From positions 1 to 64,000 of the forward strand of contig JALUGO010000009.1 in NCBI GenBank assembly GCA_027051905.1: a DNA stretch of 64,000 nucleotides, written 5' to 3'. Below, one piece after another: positions 56,887-64,000 of this stretch. Below the pieces are notes generated by a model. It saw only the letters and a program-made list of their open reading frames with translations, searched no databases and was not told where the DNA came from. This stretch comes from Desulfurobacteriaceae bacterium. Its GTDB lineage: Bacteria; Aquificota; Aquificia; Desulfurobacteriales; Desulfurobacteriaceae. How positions within the stretch are numbered: the stretch's first letter is position 1; each line of letters begins with the position of its first letter. The position numbers and the translations under genes were made by a program.

Positions 56887-57666
56887 CTAAGTTAGATGTC
56901 TCTGAACTATCTCAAGGAGCCCTTTGTAGGTATTGGGAGAAGCTCCTACGATGTTTCCGCTCTTTAAGTACCCGTCTTTACCCTCAAAGTCGGAGACCTT
57001 ACCGCCAGCCTCTTTAATCAGCAGAACGCCTGCAGCTATGTCCCACGGGTGGAGGGACATCTCCCAGAAGCCGTCAAAAACTCCCTTTGCCGTGTAGGCA
57101 AGGTCTAAAGCGGCAGAGCCACATCTCCTTATACCTGAAACCTTCAGGAAAACCTCCTTAAAACACTTCAGGTAGCTGTCTAAGAGCTCCTTCCCTCTGA
57201 AAGGGAAACCTGTTGCAATTAGCGCCATCTCAAAAGGCCTTGTGCTTACTCTGAGCCTCTCTCCGTTACAGTAGGCTCCGCTTCCCTTTTCGGCTATAAA
57301 GGTCTCCTCTAAAACGGGAGCCTTCACAACCGCCGCAACTAACTCTCCGTCGCACTCCACTCCGATTGATACGCAGAACATCGGCAGGCCGTGGATAAAG
57401 TTCTTCGTTCCGTCCAACGGGTCTACATACCACTTCCAGCGATTTCCGGAGTGGAGGCCGCTTTCTTCCGCAACTATAGTGTGCTGTGGGAAAACTTCCT
57501 GTATAGTCTTAATAATAATCATTTCTGATTTTTTGTCAGCCTCGGTTACAAAGTCGTTCCTTGCCTTTTCCTCAACCTCTGAGGCTTTAATCCTTCCGAA
57601 GTAGTCTAAGAGAACTTCTGAAGCCCTTTCAGCCGCCTTTACTGCTGTATCAATAACCTTTTCCAT
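56887..57666 (-). CDS. suhB: Inositol monophosphatase family protein
   Basis: A 259-residue Mg-dependent phosphatase with VAEESG, WYVDPLDGTKNFIHGLPMFCVSIG (metal site DPxDGT) and LHPWDIAAGVLLIKEAGGKVSDF. Acts on inositol phosphates, fructose bisphosphate or similar. Start is ATG at 57664-57666 behind GGAGATATGT; the frame open upstream lies within the previous gene. Confidence 0.92.
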   Translation of the reverse strand: MEKVIDTAVKAAERASEVLLDYFGRIKASEVEEKARNDFVTEADKKSEMIIIKTIQEVFPQHTIVAEESGLHSGNRWKWYVDPLDGTKNFIHGLPMFCVSIGVECDGELVAAVVKAPVLEETFIAEKGSGAYCNGERLRVSTRPFEMALIATGFPFRGKELLDSYLKCFKEVFLKVSGIRRCGSAALDLAYTAKGVFDGFWEMSLHPWDIAAGVLLIKEAGGKVSDFEGKDGYLKSGNIVGASPNTYKGLLEIVQRHLT

Positions 57667-57904
57667 ACATATCTCCTGGAACTGGTCTGTAGGATAGGGA
57701 AATGAGGTTTCCATTCTCTAATAGGAATTCCACCTTAAATGTGTGGTGAAAAGAAACGTAGCCAATACCGTGTTCTGAGATGAGGCTTTTGGTGTGGAAT
57801 ATTGCCTCGTCCCAGGTTTCAAGGTCTTGAAACTCTACGTTCAGGTCAAAGCCTTTAACGGTAAACGTTTTCTCAACTGCCGCTATGAACTCATCTGATA
57901 ACAT
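57650..57904 (-). CDS. Hypothetical protein upstream of suhB
   Basis: An 84-residue protein with alternating polar/hydrophobic strands (IGYVSFHHTFKVEFLLENGNLISLSYRP) and acidic N-terminal half. No signal or membrane segment and no family recognised. ATG with AAGGAAC upstream; its stop lies 17 nt inside suhB, so the two are probably translated together. Confidence 0.55.
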   Translation of the reverse strand: MLSDEFIAAVEKTFTVKGFDLNVEFQDLETWDEAIFHTKSLISEHGIGYVSFHHTFKVEFLLENGNLISLSYRPVPGDMYGKGY

Positions 57905-57964
57905 CTTAACAGTTCCTTAAGGTTTTTGTCCTATTTTAAACCTTAATGTAGTTCCGGAGGAGCC

Positions 57965-58624
57965 TTGAGAGTAGCAGTTGTTGAGGATGATCTCTCTATT
58001 GTAAACCTTTTAAAGCGGGTTCTGATTAAAGAGGGGTTTTCTGTCAGAGAGTTTTCAACGGCCGAGAGGTTTCTCAGTGCTGTTTTTGACTACGGAGAGA
58101 AGTTTGATGCTGTTATTTTAGACCTGATGCTTCCGGGTATTAATGGAGTGGAAGCGTGCAGATTTTTAAGGGAAAGGGGGAGCGATGTTCCGGTTCTGAT
58201 GCTTACTGCCCTCTCTGAGGAGGACGATAAGGTGAAAGGGCTTGACAGCGGGGCAGACGACTACCTGACGAAGCCTTTCGGTATAAGGGAGCTCCTTGCC
58301 CGTTTAAGGGCACTTTTAAGGCGTAGAGGTAAAGTTTCGTTTACTCCTGAGCCTTTTGGAATAGTGATAACAGACGTTGGAGCTCTCGTTGACGGGAAAG
58401 AGGTAAAACTGACGGGCAGGGAGAGGGAGCTCCTCAAAGTTCTTTTAGAAAACAGAGGAAAGGTTGTCTCTAAAGAGGAGCTCCTTCAGAAAGTGTGGAA
58501 GGGAGAGGCTGTTTCAAAAAGGGTTGTTGACGTTCACGTAAAACACCTGAGAGATAAGATAGGAGACAGGATTGAGACAGTTTGGGGAGTTGGATACAGG
58601 CTGGTTGAAAGAACTCCAGAGTAA
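57965..58624 (+). CDS. OmpR/PhoB-type response regulator
   Basis: A 219-residue regulator. Receiver domain with phosphoacceptor Asp53 ([15 protein letters not shown]), [39 protein letters not shown], and a winged-helix DNA-binding domain (LTGREREL...[11 protein letters not shown]...[13 protein letters not shown]). TTG start with GGAGGAG five bases upstream. Pairs with the kinase that overlaps it. Confidence 0.94.
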   Translation: MRVAVVEDDLSIVNLLKRVLIKEGFSVREFSTAERFLSAVFDYGEKFDAVILDLMLPGINGVEACRFLRERGSDVPVLMLTALSEEDDKVKGLDSGADDYLTKPFGIRELLARLRALLRRRGKVSFTPEPFGIVITDVGALVDGKEVKLTGRERELLKVLLENRGKVVSKEELLQKVWKGEAVSKRVVDVHVKHLRDKIGDRIETVWGVGYRLVERTPE

Positions 58625-59489
58625 GTTCCCTGAGATAAAGATTGTTGACGAGAAAGGGTTTGTTCTGGGCGAGGACTTCAAGAAACTGTGGGACGTTTAC
58701 CCGTTTCAGGAGGTTGTTAAAGCCTTTGAGGAAGCGGTAAGGGAGGGGGAGAGCTCCGCAACATTTACAGAGGGGGAGAGGACTTACCTTTTAAAGCTCT
58801 CTAAAGTCGGCGGTTTAATCGTTGCCCTGAAGAAAGACATTACGCTTGAGGTTGAGATAGAGGAGCTGAAAAGGAGTGTTGTTTCAACCCTCTCACACGA
58901 GATAAAGACTCCTCTAACGGCCATAAAAGGGAACGCAGAGTTTCTCCTGCTCTACGGCGAGTGTTCAGATCCCGATGCTGTAAGGGAGATTTACGAAAAG
59001 GCGGGGAAGATAGAGTCTATACTCTCTGGTATTAAGAACCTCTTTTCTTATAGAGTTTCCACTTTTGAGTGGGTAAACCTGAGGCCTTTAACTGAGGAAG
59101 TTCTGTCTTCCTTTAAAAAGAGAGCAGAAGAGAAAGGAATAGAGCTTCTTTCTTCTCTTGAGGATGTGAGCCTTCCGGCAGATAAAGTTCTGTTTCAGCA
59201 GCTTTTGAGAAACCTGATAGATAATGCTCTGAAGTTTACGGAACAGGGTAGAGTAGAGATTGAGCTTACTTCGGAGTTTTTGAGGATTTCAGATACAGGG
59301 AGGGGAATACCCAAAAGTTTTCTTCCGAAGATCTTTGAGAGGTTTGTTAAGGGTGAAGGGAGCTCCGGCTCAGGCATCGGCCTCTCTGTAGTTAAGGAGA
59401 TTGCCCGTTTCCACAACTGGGAGGTTAAGGTTGCGTCTGAGGAGGGGAAAGGAACTGTTTTCACCGTTTACTTTCAAGCAAGGAGGTAG
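58605..59489 (+). CDS. Soluble sensor histidine kinase
   Basis: About 294 residues with no transmembrane segment. A short N-terminal sensor-like part (residues 1-85, [24 protein letters not shown]-like in outline) precedes H-box [22 protein letters not shown]-box [22 protein letters not shown] and [12 protein letters not shown]. The start is uncertain: TTG at 58605 (20-nt overlap with the regulator) or TTG at 58572. It probably senses a cytoplasmic signal. Confidence 0.85.
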   Translation: MKELQSKFPEIKIVDEKGFVLGEDFKKLWDVYPFQEVVKAFEEAVREGESSATFTEGERTYLLKLSKVGGLIVALKKDITLEVEIEELKRSVVSTLSHEIKTPLTAIKGNAEFLLLYGECSDPDAVREIYEKAGKIESILSGIKNLFSYRVSTFEWVNLRPLTEEVLSSFKKRAEEKGIELLSSLEDVSLPADKVLFQQLLRNLIDNALKFTEQGRVEIELTSEFLRISDTGRGIPKSFLPKIFERFVKGEGSSGSGIGLSVVKEIARFHNWEVKVASEEGKGTVFTVYFQARR

Positions 59490-60442
59490 CCGATAATTTC
59501 AGAGAGGAAATCTACAAAGTAGAAGAGCTTCAGGAAGTTCTCTTTAGTCCCAAAGTTTACGGCAACGCCGTGCTGAATAGCGTGGCGGTTTAACGTTCCC
59601 TCCCTGTAATCTACAAACGGGTGCCAGTCTAAAAAGGGGGGAATCTCCTCTTCCGAGAAAACCCTTTCAACAATCAGCTTCACGGCATACTGAATCGTTA
59701 CGAACTTCCTGTTCCTCTTCCTTATGAGGGCTTCAATGTCTGCCTCTAAAGTATTTTCCCTTACAAAGGCGTCCCACACAACGCCCTCAGATAGGGAAAA
59801 GAGGCCGTAGATTCCGAGCTCTAAGCAGTTGAGCCGGTAGGCCTTCAGAATGTCTCTAACTATCTTTTCTCGCCTTTTAAATGGAGGGAGCTCCATCCAT
59901 CTCTCAACCCTTTTTTCCAGAAACTCCTCCGTTGAGATTTGGGCTATCCAGTCTTCAAACTCTTCTGCTTTTCCTTTAAACCGGTTGAGAACATCCGACG
60001 GGAGGAGCCACTCTTTTCTGTAGAGCTCCCCCATCAGTTCCCAGTTTTCAACTGCTAACAGATACCTGCTTGCAGCCCTGTGGAGTTTCTCCTCAAACTC
60101 CTCCCGCCAGTTCTTTAGCTTCCTTTCCCACTCCTTTTCAACTTCACTTCTTAACTTCTGCCTGAAAGCTTTTCTTAAAGCACTGTAGATGTTCTTGCTC
60201 TTTGAGGGGAAGAAGAACTCCTCTAACCGGTTGGCCTTGACTATTTCTTTTATGAGCTTTTCGTGGTTTAGCCCCTTTACCTCGCTCCGCTTTAAACCTG
60301 TAAGGAGCTCCACTAACTTGAAGAAGAACTCACGGGAGCTCCCTTCCTTTTCCGCCGCCTCCAGAACTTCCTTGCTAACGGTCAAGGACGTGTTTTGACG
60401 GAACGAAGCAGGTAAACCGCCCTTTGAAAACTTCCTCTCCAT
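59474..60442 (-). CDS. Unknown helical protein with HEPN-like R-x4-H motif
   Basis: A 322-residue, strongly charged, helical protein. No family recognised with certainty. Near the C-terminus TLNRHAIQHGVAVNFGTKEN is followed by FLKLFYFVDFLSEI; the R286-x4-H291 spacing and the helix after it resemble the RNase motif of HEPN domains. Middle parts contain aromatic-basic helices (KRRYE-like). The ATG at 60440-60442 overlaps the thioesterase by 68 nt and has only a weak Shine-Dalgarno; a TTG at 60385 is an alternative. Last gene of an operon with a lipoprotein and a thioesterase. Confidence 0.6.
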   Translation of the reverse strand: MERKFSKGGLPASFRQNTSLTVSKEVLEAAEKEGSSREFFFKLVELLTGLKRSEVKGLNHEKLIKEIVKANRLEEFFFPSKSKNIYSALRKAFRQKLRSEVEKEWERKLKNWREEFEEKLHRAASRYLLAVENWELMGELYRKEWLLPSDVLNRFKGKAEEFEDWIAQISTEEFLEKRVERWMELPPFKRREKIVRDILKAYRLNCLELGIYGLFSLSEGVVWDAFVRENTLEADIEALIRKRNRKFVTIQYAVKLIVERVFSEEEIPPFLDWHPFVDYREGTLNRHAIQHGVAVNFGTKENFLKLFYFVDFLSEIIGYLLA

Positions 60443-60758
60443 CTCTGTAGCCTACAACGTCAACAACCCGTTTCTTGTTTTTGGTTTCTCCTTCTGCAAC
60501 AAACTCAACGGTATCTCCAACCTTTACAGGCTTGAGGAACGAAACCTCAGCAAAGCCTAAAACTACGTTGGGGTGGTTTACAGAGAGCATTGCTGCGTAG
60601 TCTGCCGCAGAAAAGAGAAAACCGCCGTGAACCAGCCCTTTCTCATCTGCAGCCATAAAGGGCTTTGTCTTCAGAACAACTCTGGCGTAGCCCTCTTTAA
60701 CCTCTACAGGCTCTCCTGAAATCTCCCTGTCAATCTTTTCGTGCGTCTTAATCTCCAT
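60375..60758 (-). CDS. Hotdog-fold thioesterase, PaaI-like
   Basis: A 127-residue hotdog protein with LVHGGFLFSAADYAAMLSVNHPNVVLGFAEVSFLKPVKVGDTVEF, the PaaI/FapR-like acyl-CoA thioesterase pattern. Probably hydrolyses or binds an acyl-CoA. ATG seven bases after the lipoprotein stop (GAGGTTGAG before it). Confidence 0.86.
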   Translation of the reverse strand: MEIKTHEKIDREISGEPVEVKEGYARVVLKTKPFMAADEKGLVHGGFLFSAADYAAMLSVNHPNVVLGFAEVSFLKPVKVGDTVEFVAEGETKNKKRVVDVVGYRDGEEVFKGRFTCFVPSKHVLDR

Positions 60759-60765
60759 CTCAACC

Positions 60766-61365
60766 TCACTTACAGTTTTTAACGCAGAACTTATATGGAA
60801 CTATCTCTCCACCGCAGGAGGTAAAACAGCTGTTGTAAACCTCTTTACAGCCGCAGTCTGCGTTGCAGGAGGCGGAGAGCTCCGAAATTATTTCCTGAAG
60901 GTCTGGTTTTGTGGGCTGTGCCGGTGGGGTGGGTTTTGTGTTGTTCAGCGTATCTAAAGCCTCCTCTAACTGATATTTCCTGTCGCAGGCGTAATAGTCT
61001 TTAGTCTTTTTGCAGGCTTTCTTAAAATAAAGGTAGTCTCTATAGAGTTTCCTGTAGTTGTTGTTCCAGTCAAGGAGAGCTCTCTGGTAGCTGGCGTAGG
61101 CCTTATTGTAGGCAGAGAGTTCCTTCTGGTAGATGCTGAGCTCTTTCTGGTAGATTGCTTCAGCTCTCTTTCTGGCGTCTTCAATACACTTTTCTCTTCT
61201 CTCTTCACACTTCTGCTGGCATTTACTGAATTCTGAATCGCAGGACTGAAGGCAGGCCGTGTTATCTTTCGGTGGGACGTAGCGGTAGCCTACGCTGAAC
61301 TCCGGACCTCCACAGGAGATGAGAAGGGGAACCACTGCAGCAGCCGTTAAGAGCAGTTTTTTCAT
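60766..61365 (-). CDS. Cysteine-rich lipoprotein, hypothetical
   Basis: A 199-residue protein with signal peptide and lipobox LISC (Cys18), so it is anchored in a membrane. Fifteen or so cysteines lie in two blocks: ACLQSCDSEFSKCQQKCEERREKC before a long tyrosine-rich helix with repeats YQKELSIYQKELSAYNKAYASYQ, and SASCNADCGCKEVYNSCFTSC...FCVKNC at the end. The spacing suggests two disulfide-pinned helical hairpins flanking a coiled coil, not heme (no CxxCH). Function unknown. ATG behind GGAGG. Confidence 0.75.
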   Translation of the reverse strand: MKKLLLTAAAVVPLLISCGGPEFSVGYRYVPPKDNTACLQSCDSEFSKCQQKCEERREKCIEDARKRAEAIYQKELSIYQKELSAYNKAYASYQRALLDWNNNYRKLYRDYLYFKKACKKTKDYYACDRKYQLEEALDTLNNTKPTPPAQPTKPDLQEIISELSASCNADCGCKEVYNSCFTSCGGEIVPYKFCVKNCK

Positions 61366-61445
61366 TTTTTCCTCCTTTTCCTGTCCTTGAAAAACTATTT
61401 TATAGGTTAATCTTTTTAAGGCGAAAACAGAATTGAGGGGTTGTT

Positions 61446-62537
61446 ATGGAGAAGGCTATTGAGACGAGGCTTGAAAATATCGCAAAGAAGTTTAAGGAGA
61501 TAGAGGAGAGCCTGGGGAAACCTGAAGTAATTTCTGACCAGAAGAAGTTTCAGGCACTTGCAAAAGAGCACAAAGAACTCCAGCCCATCTACGACACCTA
61601 CATGGAGTATAAAAAGGCCAAAGAGGGAATAGCCGAGGCCATTGAGATGATAGAGGCTGGGGAAGACGATGAACTTGTAGAGCTTGCTAAAGAGGAGAAG
61701 AAGGAACTTGAAAGGAAGGTTGAGAAGTTAGAAGAAGAGCTTAAGAAACTCCTGATTCCAAAAGACCCCAACGACGAAAAGAACGTAATTCTTGAAATAA
61801 GGGCAGGAGCCGGCGGAGAGGAGGCAGCCCTCTTTGCTCAGGATCTCTTCCGTATGTACTCCCGCTACGCCGAAAGGAAAGGGTGGAAGGTCGAGATACT
61901 CTCACTTAACGAAACAGGACTTGGTGGCTTTAAAGAGGTAATCGCCATGATTTCCGGTAAGGGAGCCTACTCAAGGCTCAAGTATGAGTCTGGTGTCCAC
62001 AGGGTTCAGAGGATTCCCGTTACAGAGTCTGGCGGAAGGATTCACACTTCAACTGCAACCGTTGCAATCCTTCCAGAGGCTGAAGAGGTTGACATTGAGA
62101 TAAACGAGAAAGACTTAAAGATTGATACCTACCGCTCCTCAGGAGCCGGCGGACAGCACGTTAACACAACAGACTCTGCCGTCCGTATTACCCACATTCC
62201 AACAGGGATAGTTGTTACCTGCTCAAACGAGCGTTCCCAGATTCAGAACAGGATTAAGGCGATGAAGATTTTAAGGGCAAGGCTTAAAGAGCTTTACGAG
62301 AGGGAGCAGAAAGAGAAGCTTGACTCTGCCCGCCGCTCTCAGGTTGGAAGCGGAGATAGGAGCGAGAAGATAAGGACTTACAACTTCCCCGAAGGGAGGG
62401 TAACAGACCACAGGATAAAACTTACACTCTACAACCTTCAGGAGTTTTTAGACGGAGACCTTGATGAGATGATAGATGCCCTTGCAGCCGCCGAGCAGGC
62501 ACAAAAGATCGAAGAGCTTGCTAAGGCAGATACTTAA
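61446..62537 (+). CDS. prfA: Peptide chain release factor 1
   Basis: A 363-residue release factor recognising UAA and UAG. The GGQ loop is [20 protein letters not shown] and the codon-reading region contains [20 protein letters not shown] (the P-x-T position reads PVT, RF1 type). ATG with GAGGGG upstream. Confidence 0.95.
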   Translation: MEKAIETRLENIAKKFKEIEESLGKPEVISDQKKFQALAKEHKELQPIYDTYMEYKKAKEGIAEAIEMIEAGEDDELVELAKEEKKELERKVEKLEEELKKLLIPKDPNDEKNVILEIRAGAGGEEAALFAQDLFRMYSRYAERKGWKVEILSLNETGLGGFKEVIAMISGKGAYSRLKYESGVHRVQRIPVTESGGRIHTSTATVAILPEAEEVDIEINEKDLKIDTYRSSGAGGQHVNTTDSAVRITHIPTGIVVTCSNERSQIQNRIKAMKILRARLKELYEREQKEKLDSARRSQVGSGDRSEKIRTYNFPEGRVTDHRIKLTLYNLQEFLDGDLDEMIDALAAAEQAQKIEELAKADT

Positions 62538-62583
62538 GAGATTTTGTCTATATGATGAATATTCAAACATAATAAATTAAAAA

Positions 62584-62597
62584 ATGACATAAATCAA
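62584..62597 (+). promoter_or_regulatory. FNR/CRP-family-like half-site pair upstream of the cytochrome
   Basis: ATGAC-ATAA-ATCAA matches the FNR consensus TTGAY-N4-RTCAA except for the first base. It lies about 59 bases before the octaheme cytochrome ATG, where an activator of anaerobic or nitrogen-oxide response could bind. Single copy in AT-rich sequence, so chance is possible. Confidence 0.4.
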
Positions 62598-62600
62598 TTA

Positions 62601-62653
62601 CTCCCCCTCCAGAAAATGGGAAGATGGAGTTAAACCATATAAAGGAGGGGGAG
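62601..62653 (+). promoter_or_regulatory. Inverted repeat that can sequester the cytochrome Shine-Dalgarno
   Basis: CTCCCCCTCC (62601-62610) is the exact reverse complement of GGAGGGGGAG (62644-62653), which is the Shine-Dalgarno region of the octaheme cytochrome gene (ATG at 62656). If both arms are in the transcript, a 10-bp GC-rich stem with a 33-nt loop would hide the ribosome site. It could be a thermosensor, protein-controlled switch or leader element. Confidence 0.6.
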
Positions 62654-62655
62654 CT

Positions 62656-63987
62656 ATGATAAGAAGGCTCCTGCTTTTATCAGCTGTTGTCTCTGCCTTT
62701 ATACTGCCCCAAACTTCTCTGGCTAAAAGCCGGTGTATTGAGTGTCACGAGAAGGTGACCCCCGGCATTGTCAAGCAGTTCCTATCTGGAAAAATGGGGA
62801 AAGCTGGAGTTGACTGCTCTGCCTGTCACGGCAGTGAGCACATGACGTCAACCGACTACAAGAAGGCCAAATTCCCAACGCCAGACACCTGTAAAAAGTG
62901 TCACCCTGTTCAGGTTCAGCAGTTCAGGGCCGGAAAGCACGACCTTGGCTGGATAGCCTTTAGCGCAATGCCTATGGTTACCCACCAGCCGAGGGCAATT
63001 GTTGGTGCAGGCTACAAAGGGTGTTCAGGGTGCCACAAGATTGGGAGGAAGCCTCCGGAGGTCATGGCACACTACAGGTATGGAAACGCCCAGTGTGATG
63101 CCTGCCACACTCGCCACAAGTTTAGCGTTGAGGAAGCTCGTTCTCCAAGGGCTTGTTCAAACTGCCACATGGGATTTGACCATCCTCAGTGGGAGATGTA
63201 TGAGTCCTCAAAGCATGGGATAATCTGGGACATAGACGGGAGGAAACCGGATGGGAGAGCTCCCACCTGCCAGTTCTGCCATATGCCTGAAGGAACCCAC
63301 AACGTTGTTACTCCCTGGGGCTTCCTGGCTTTAAGGCTTCCAACCAAAGAGAACGTTCTTGCTCTGATTAAAGTGGCACCTCAGCTTGAAAAACAGCTCA
63401 GGTCTTTGGCCGCTAAACTTCCGTCTGGCCACTACATTGACCTTGATGACGACCCGCAGTGGACCTTTGACAGGGCTGTAATTCTTCAGGGAATTGGAGT
63501 CCTTGATGGGAACCTGCAACCAACAGAAAGACTGGAAGTTGTTCTAAAAGCAAGGGTTGTTAGAGGTCCTGAGGAGTTTAACAAGCTCAGAATGGCCATG
63601 AAAAAACGTTGTTATACCTGCCATTCAAAACCTTATATCGATGCTCAATTCAGGGCGGCAGATGAAGTTGTGAAGGCTGCAGATCACGAGTTTGCCAAGG
63701 CCATTCTTACCGTTAAGAAGCTCTACGACGACGGAATACTTAAAAAACCAAAGGGCTGGAAGTATGCCCCAGATATCCTCCACTTCTACGACTCTCCTTC
63801 AGAGCTTGACCAGAAGCTCTACCTCATCTTTCTTGAATATAGACAGAGGGCCTTCCAAGGAGCCTTCCACATAAGCAACGACTATATGCACTGGTACGGT
63901 TGGGCCCCTTTAAAAGAGACCGTTGTTGAGATCCAGCAGAAGGCCAAAGAGCTTAGGGAGCTCCACCAGTTTGAGAAAAAGGAGTAG
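62656..63987 (+). CDS. hao: Octaheme c-type cytochrome, hydroxylamine oxidoreductase-like
   Basis: A 443-residue periplasmic protein with a signal peptide (residues 1-23) and eight CxxCH heme motifs beginning at residues 27, 54, 79, 123, 147, 167, 205 and 319. The run of seven hemes, a 114-residue gap and then the eighth, with a helical C-terminus (LIFLEYRQRAFQGAFHISNDYMHWYG), matches the HAO/octaheme nitrite reductase family. In Campylobacterota and Aquificota such proteins are thought to reduce nitrite to hydroxylamine or ammonia. The redox partner gene is not visible, the window ends 13 bases after the stop. Confidence 0.92.
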   Translation: MIRRLLLLSAVVSAFILPQTSLAKSRCIECHEKVTPGIVKQFLSGKMGKAGVDCSACHGSEHMTSTDYKKAKFPTPDTCKKCHPVQVQQFRAGKHDLGWIAFSAMPMVTHQPRAIVGAGYKGCSGCHKIGRKPPEVMAHYRYGNAQCDACHTRHKFSVEEARSPRACSNCHMGFDHPQWEMYESSKHGIIWDIDGRKPDGRAPTCQFCHMPEGTHNVVTPWGFLALRLPTKENVLALIKVAPQLEKQLRSLAAKLPSGHYIDLDDDPQWTFDRAVILQGIGVLDGNLQPTERLEVVLKARVVRGPEEFNKLRMAMKKRCYTCHSKPYIDAQFRAADEVVKAADHEFAKAILTVKKLYDDGILKKPKGWKYAPDILHFYDSPSELDQKLYLIFLEYRQRAFQGAFHISNDYMHWYGWAPLKETVVEIQQKAKELRELHQFEKKE

Positions 63988-64000
63988 TTCTTCATTTCTG

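Noticed and set aside
60766-61365. Multiheme cytochrome reading of the Cys-rich lipoprotein
   Set aside because: No CxxCH motif is present; cysteines are spaced for disulfides.

Overview
The window reads as a compact bacterial chromosome segment from a thermophilic, anaerobic member of the Aquificota, most plausibly the Desulfurobacteriaceae (Thermovibrio/Desulfurobacterium-like). This is inferred from gene content, not from a database search: an archaeal-type S-adenosylmethionine synthetase, a DUF1931 histone-fold protein of the kind known from Aquifex, a HerA ATPase, an STT3/PglB oligosaccharyltransferase, LPS-type envelope genes (kdsA, a heptosyltransferase, Mla and Lol genes), rubredoxin plus flavodiiron protein, and an octaheme HAO-like cytochrome. 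Genes are tightly packed, often overlapping by 1-60 nt, and many start with TTG or GTG behind a strong GGAG-type Shine-Dalgarno.

Layout. 1-0.7 kb: a secreted tandem-repeat protein cut by the left edge and a small upstream ORF. 0.8-4.8 kb (minus): rsuA-like, two GtrA-like membrane proteins, era, ribF, deoC. 4.8-11.0 kb (plus): rluB-like, kdsA, nth, pncB, cmk, then an STT3/PglB-type oligosaccharyltransferase. 11.0-15.2 kb (minus): a flagellar block (PilZ protein, flgN, flgK, flgL) ending in a nuclease-like unknown. 15.24-15.40 kb: tRNA-Pro and tRNA-Arg, the latter overlapped antisense by a YdcF-like gene. 15.4-20.7 kb (minus): lysS, lolC/E, argA-like, tyrS, ydcF-like. 20.7-24.5 kb (plus): mlaE-mlaF-mlaD and hisH. 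24.5-25.3 kb: an AT-rich scar with a broken cas6. 25.3-29.8 kb (minus): histone-fold protein, two small redox-type proteins, corA, heptosyltransferase, metK. 29.8-34.6 kb (plus): purL and an NtrB/NtrC-type two-component pair. 34.6-38.7 kb (minus): a lipoprotein with an RNase A-like CDI toxin domain, its probable CdiI-type immunity gene, trmN6-like, argG, tig. 38.8-44.4 kb (plus): vapBC, obg, proB, a small Cys protein, yihY, panC, a broken nucleotidyltransferase, yjbQ. 44.4-45.1 kb (minus): RNase P RNA and an MTH1187-like protein. 45.1-50.8 kb (plus): herA, a CDF-NifX fusion, NYN nuclease, MBL hydrolase, YdjM-like, transaldolase, degenerate GGDEF. 50.8-53.5 kb (minus): ffh, rpsP, khpA and an MBL gene. 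53.6-55.0 kb (plus): rubredoxin-fprA. 55.0-57.9 kb (minus): suhB, mrp, a CxxC membrane peptide, NapH-like polyferredoxin. 58.0-59.5 kb (plus): an OmpR-type regulator with a soluble kinase. 59.5-61.4 kb (minus): Cys-rich lipoprotein, thioesterase, HEPN-like protein. 61.4-64.0 kb (plus): prfA and the octaheme cytochrome.

Most of the window is housekeeping. The points of highest interest are the orphan RNase A-like lipoprotein toxin with a CdiI-like partner next to vapBC (37.9-39.5 kb), and a 10-bp perfect inverted repeat that would bury the Shine-Dalgarno of the HAO-like cytochrome (62.60-62.65 kb), preceded by an FNR-like site. Next come a set of unusual fusions (CDF-NifX, MlaD with a beta-rich C-terminus), a HEPN-motif protein and a PD-(D/E)XK-like protein of unknown role, and decayed defence genes (cas6, MNT nucleotidyltransferase). 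No CRISPR array, insertion sequence, prophage or rRNA operon was seen. All family assignments come from motif recognition by eye.
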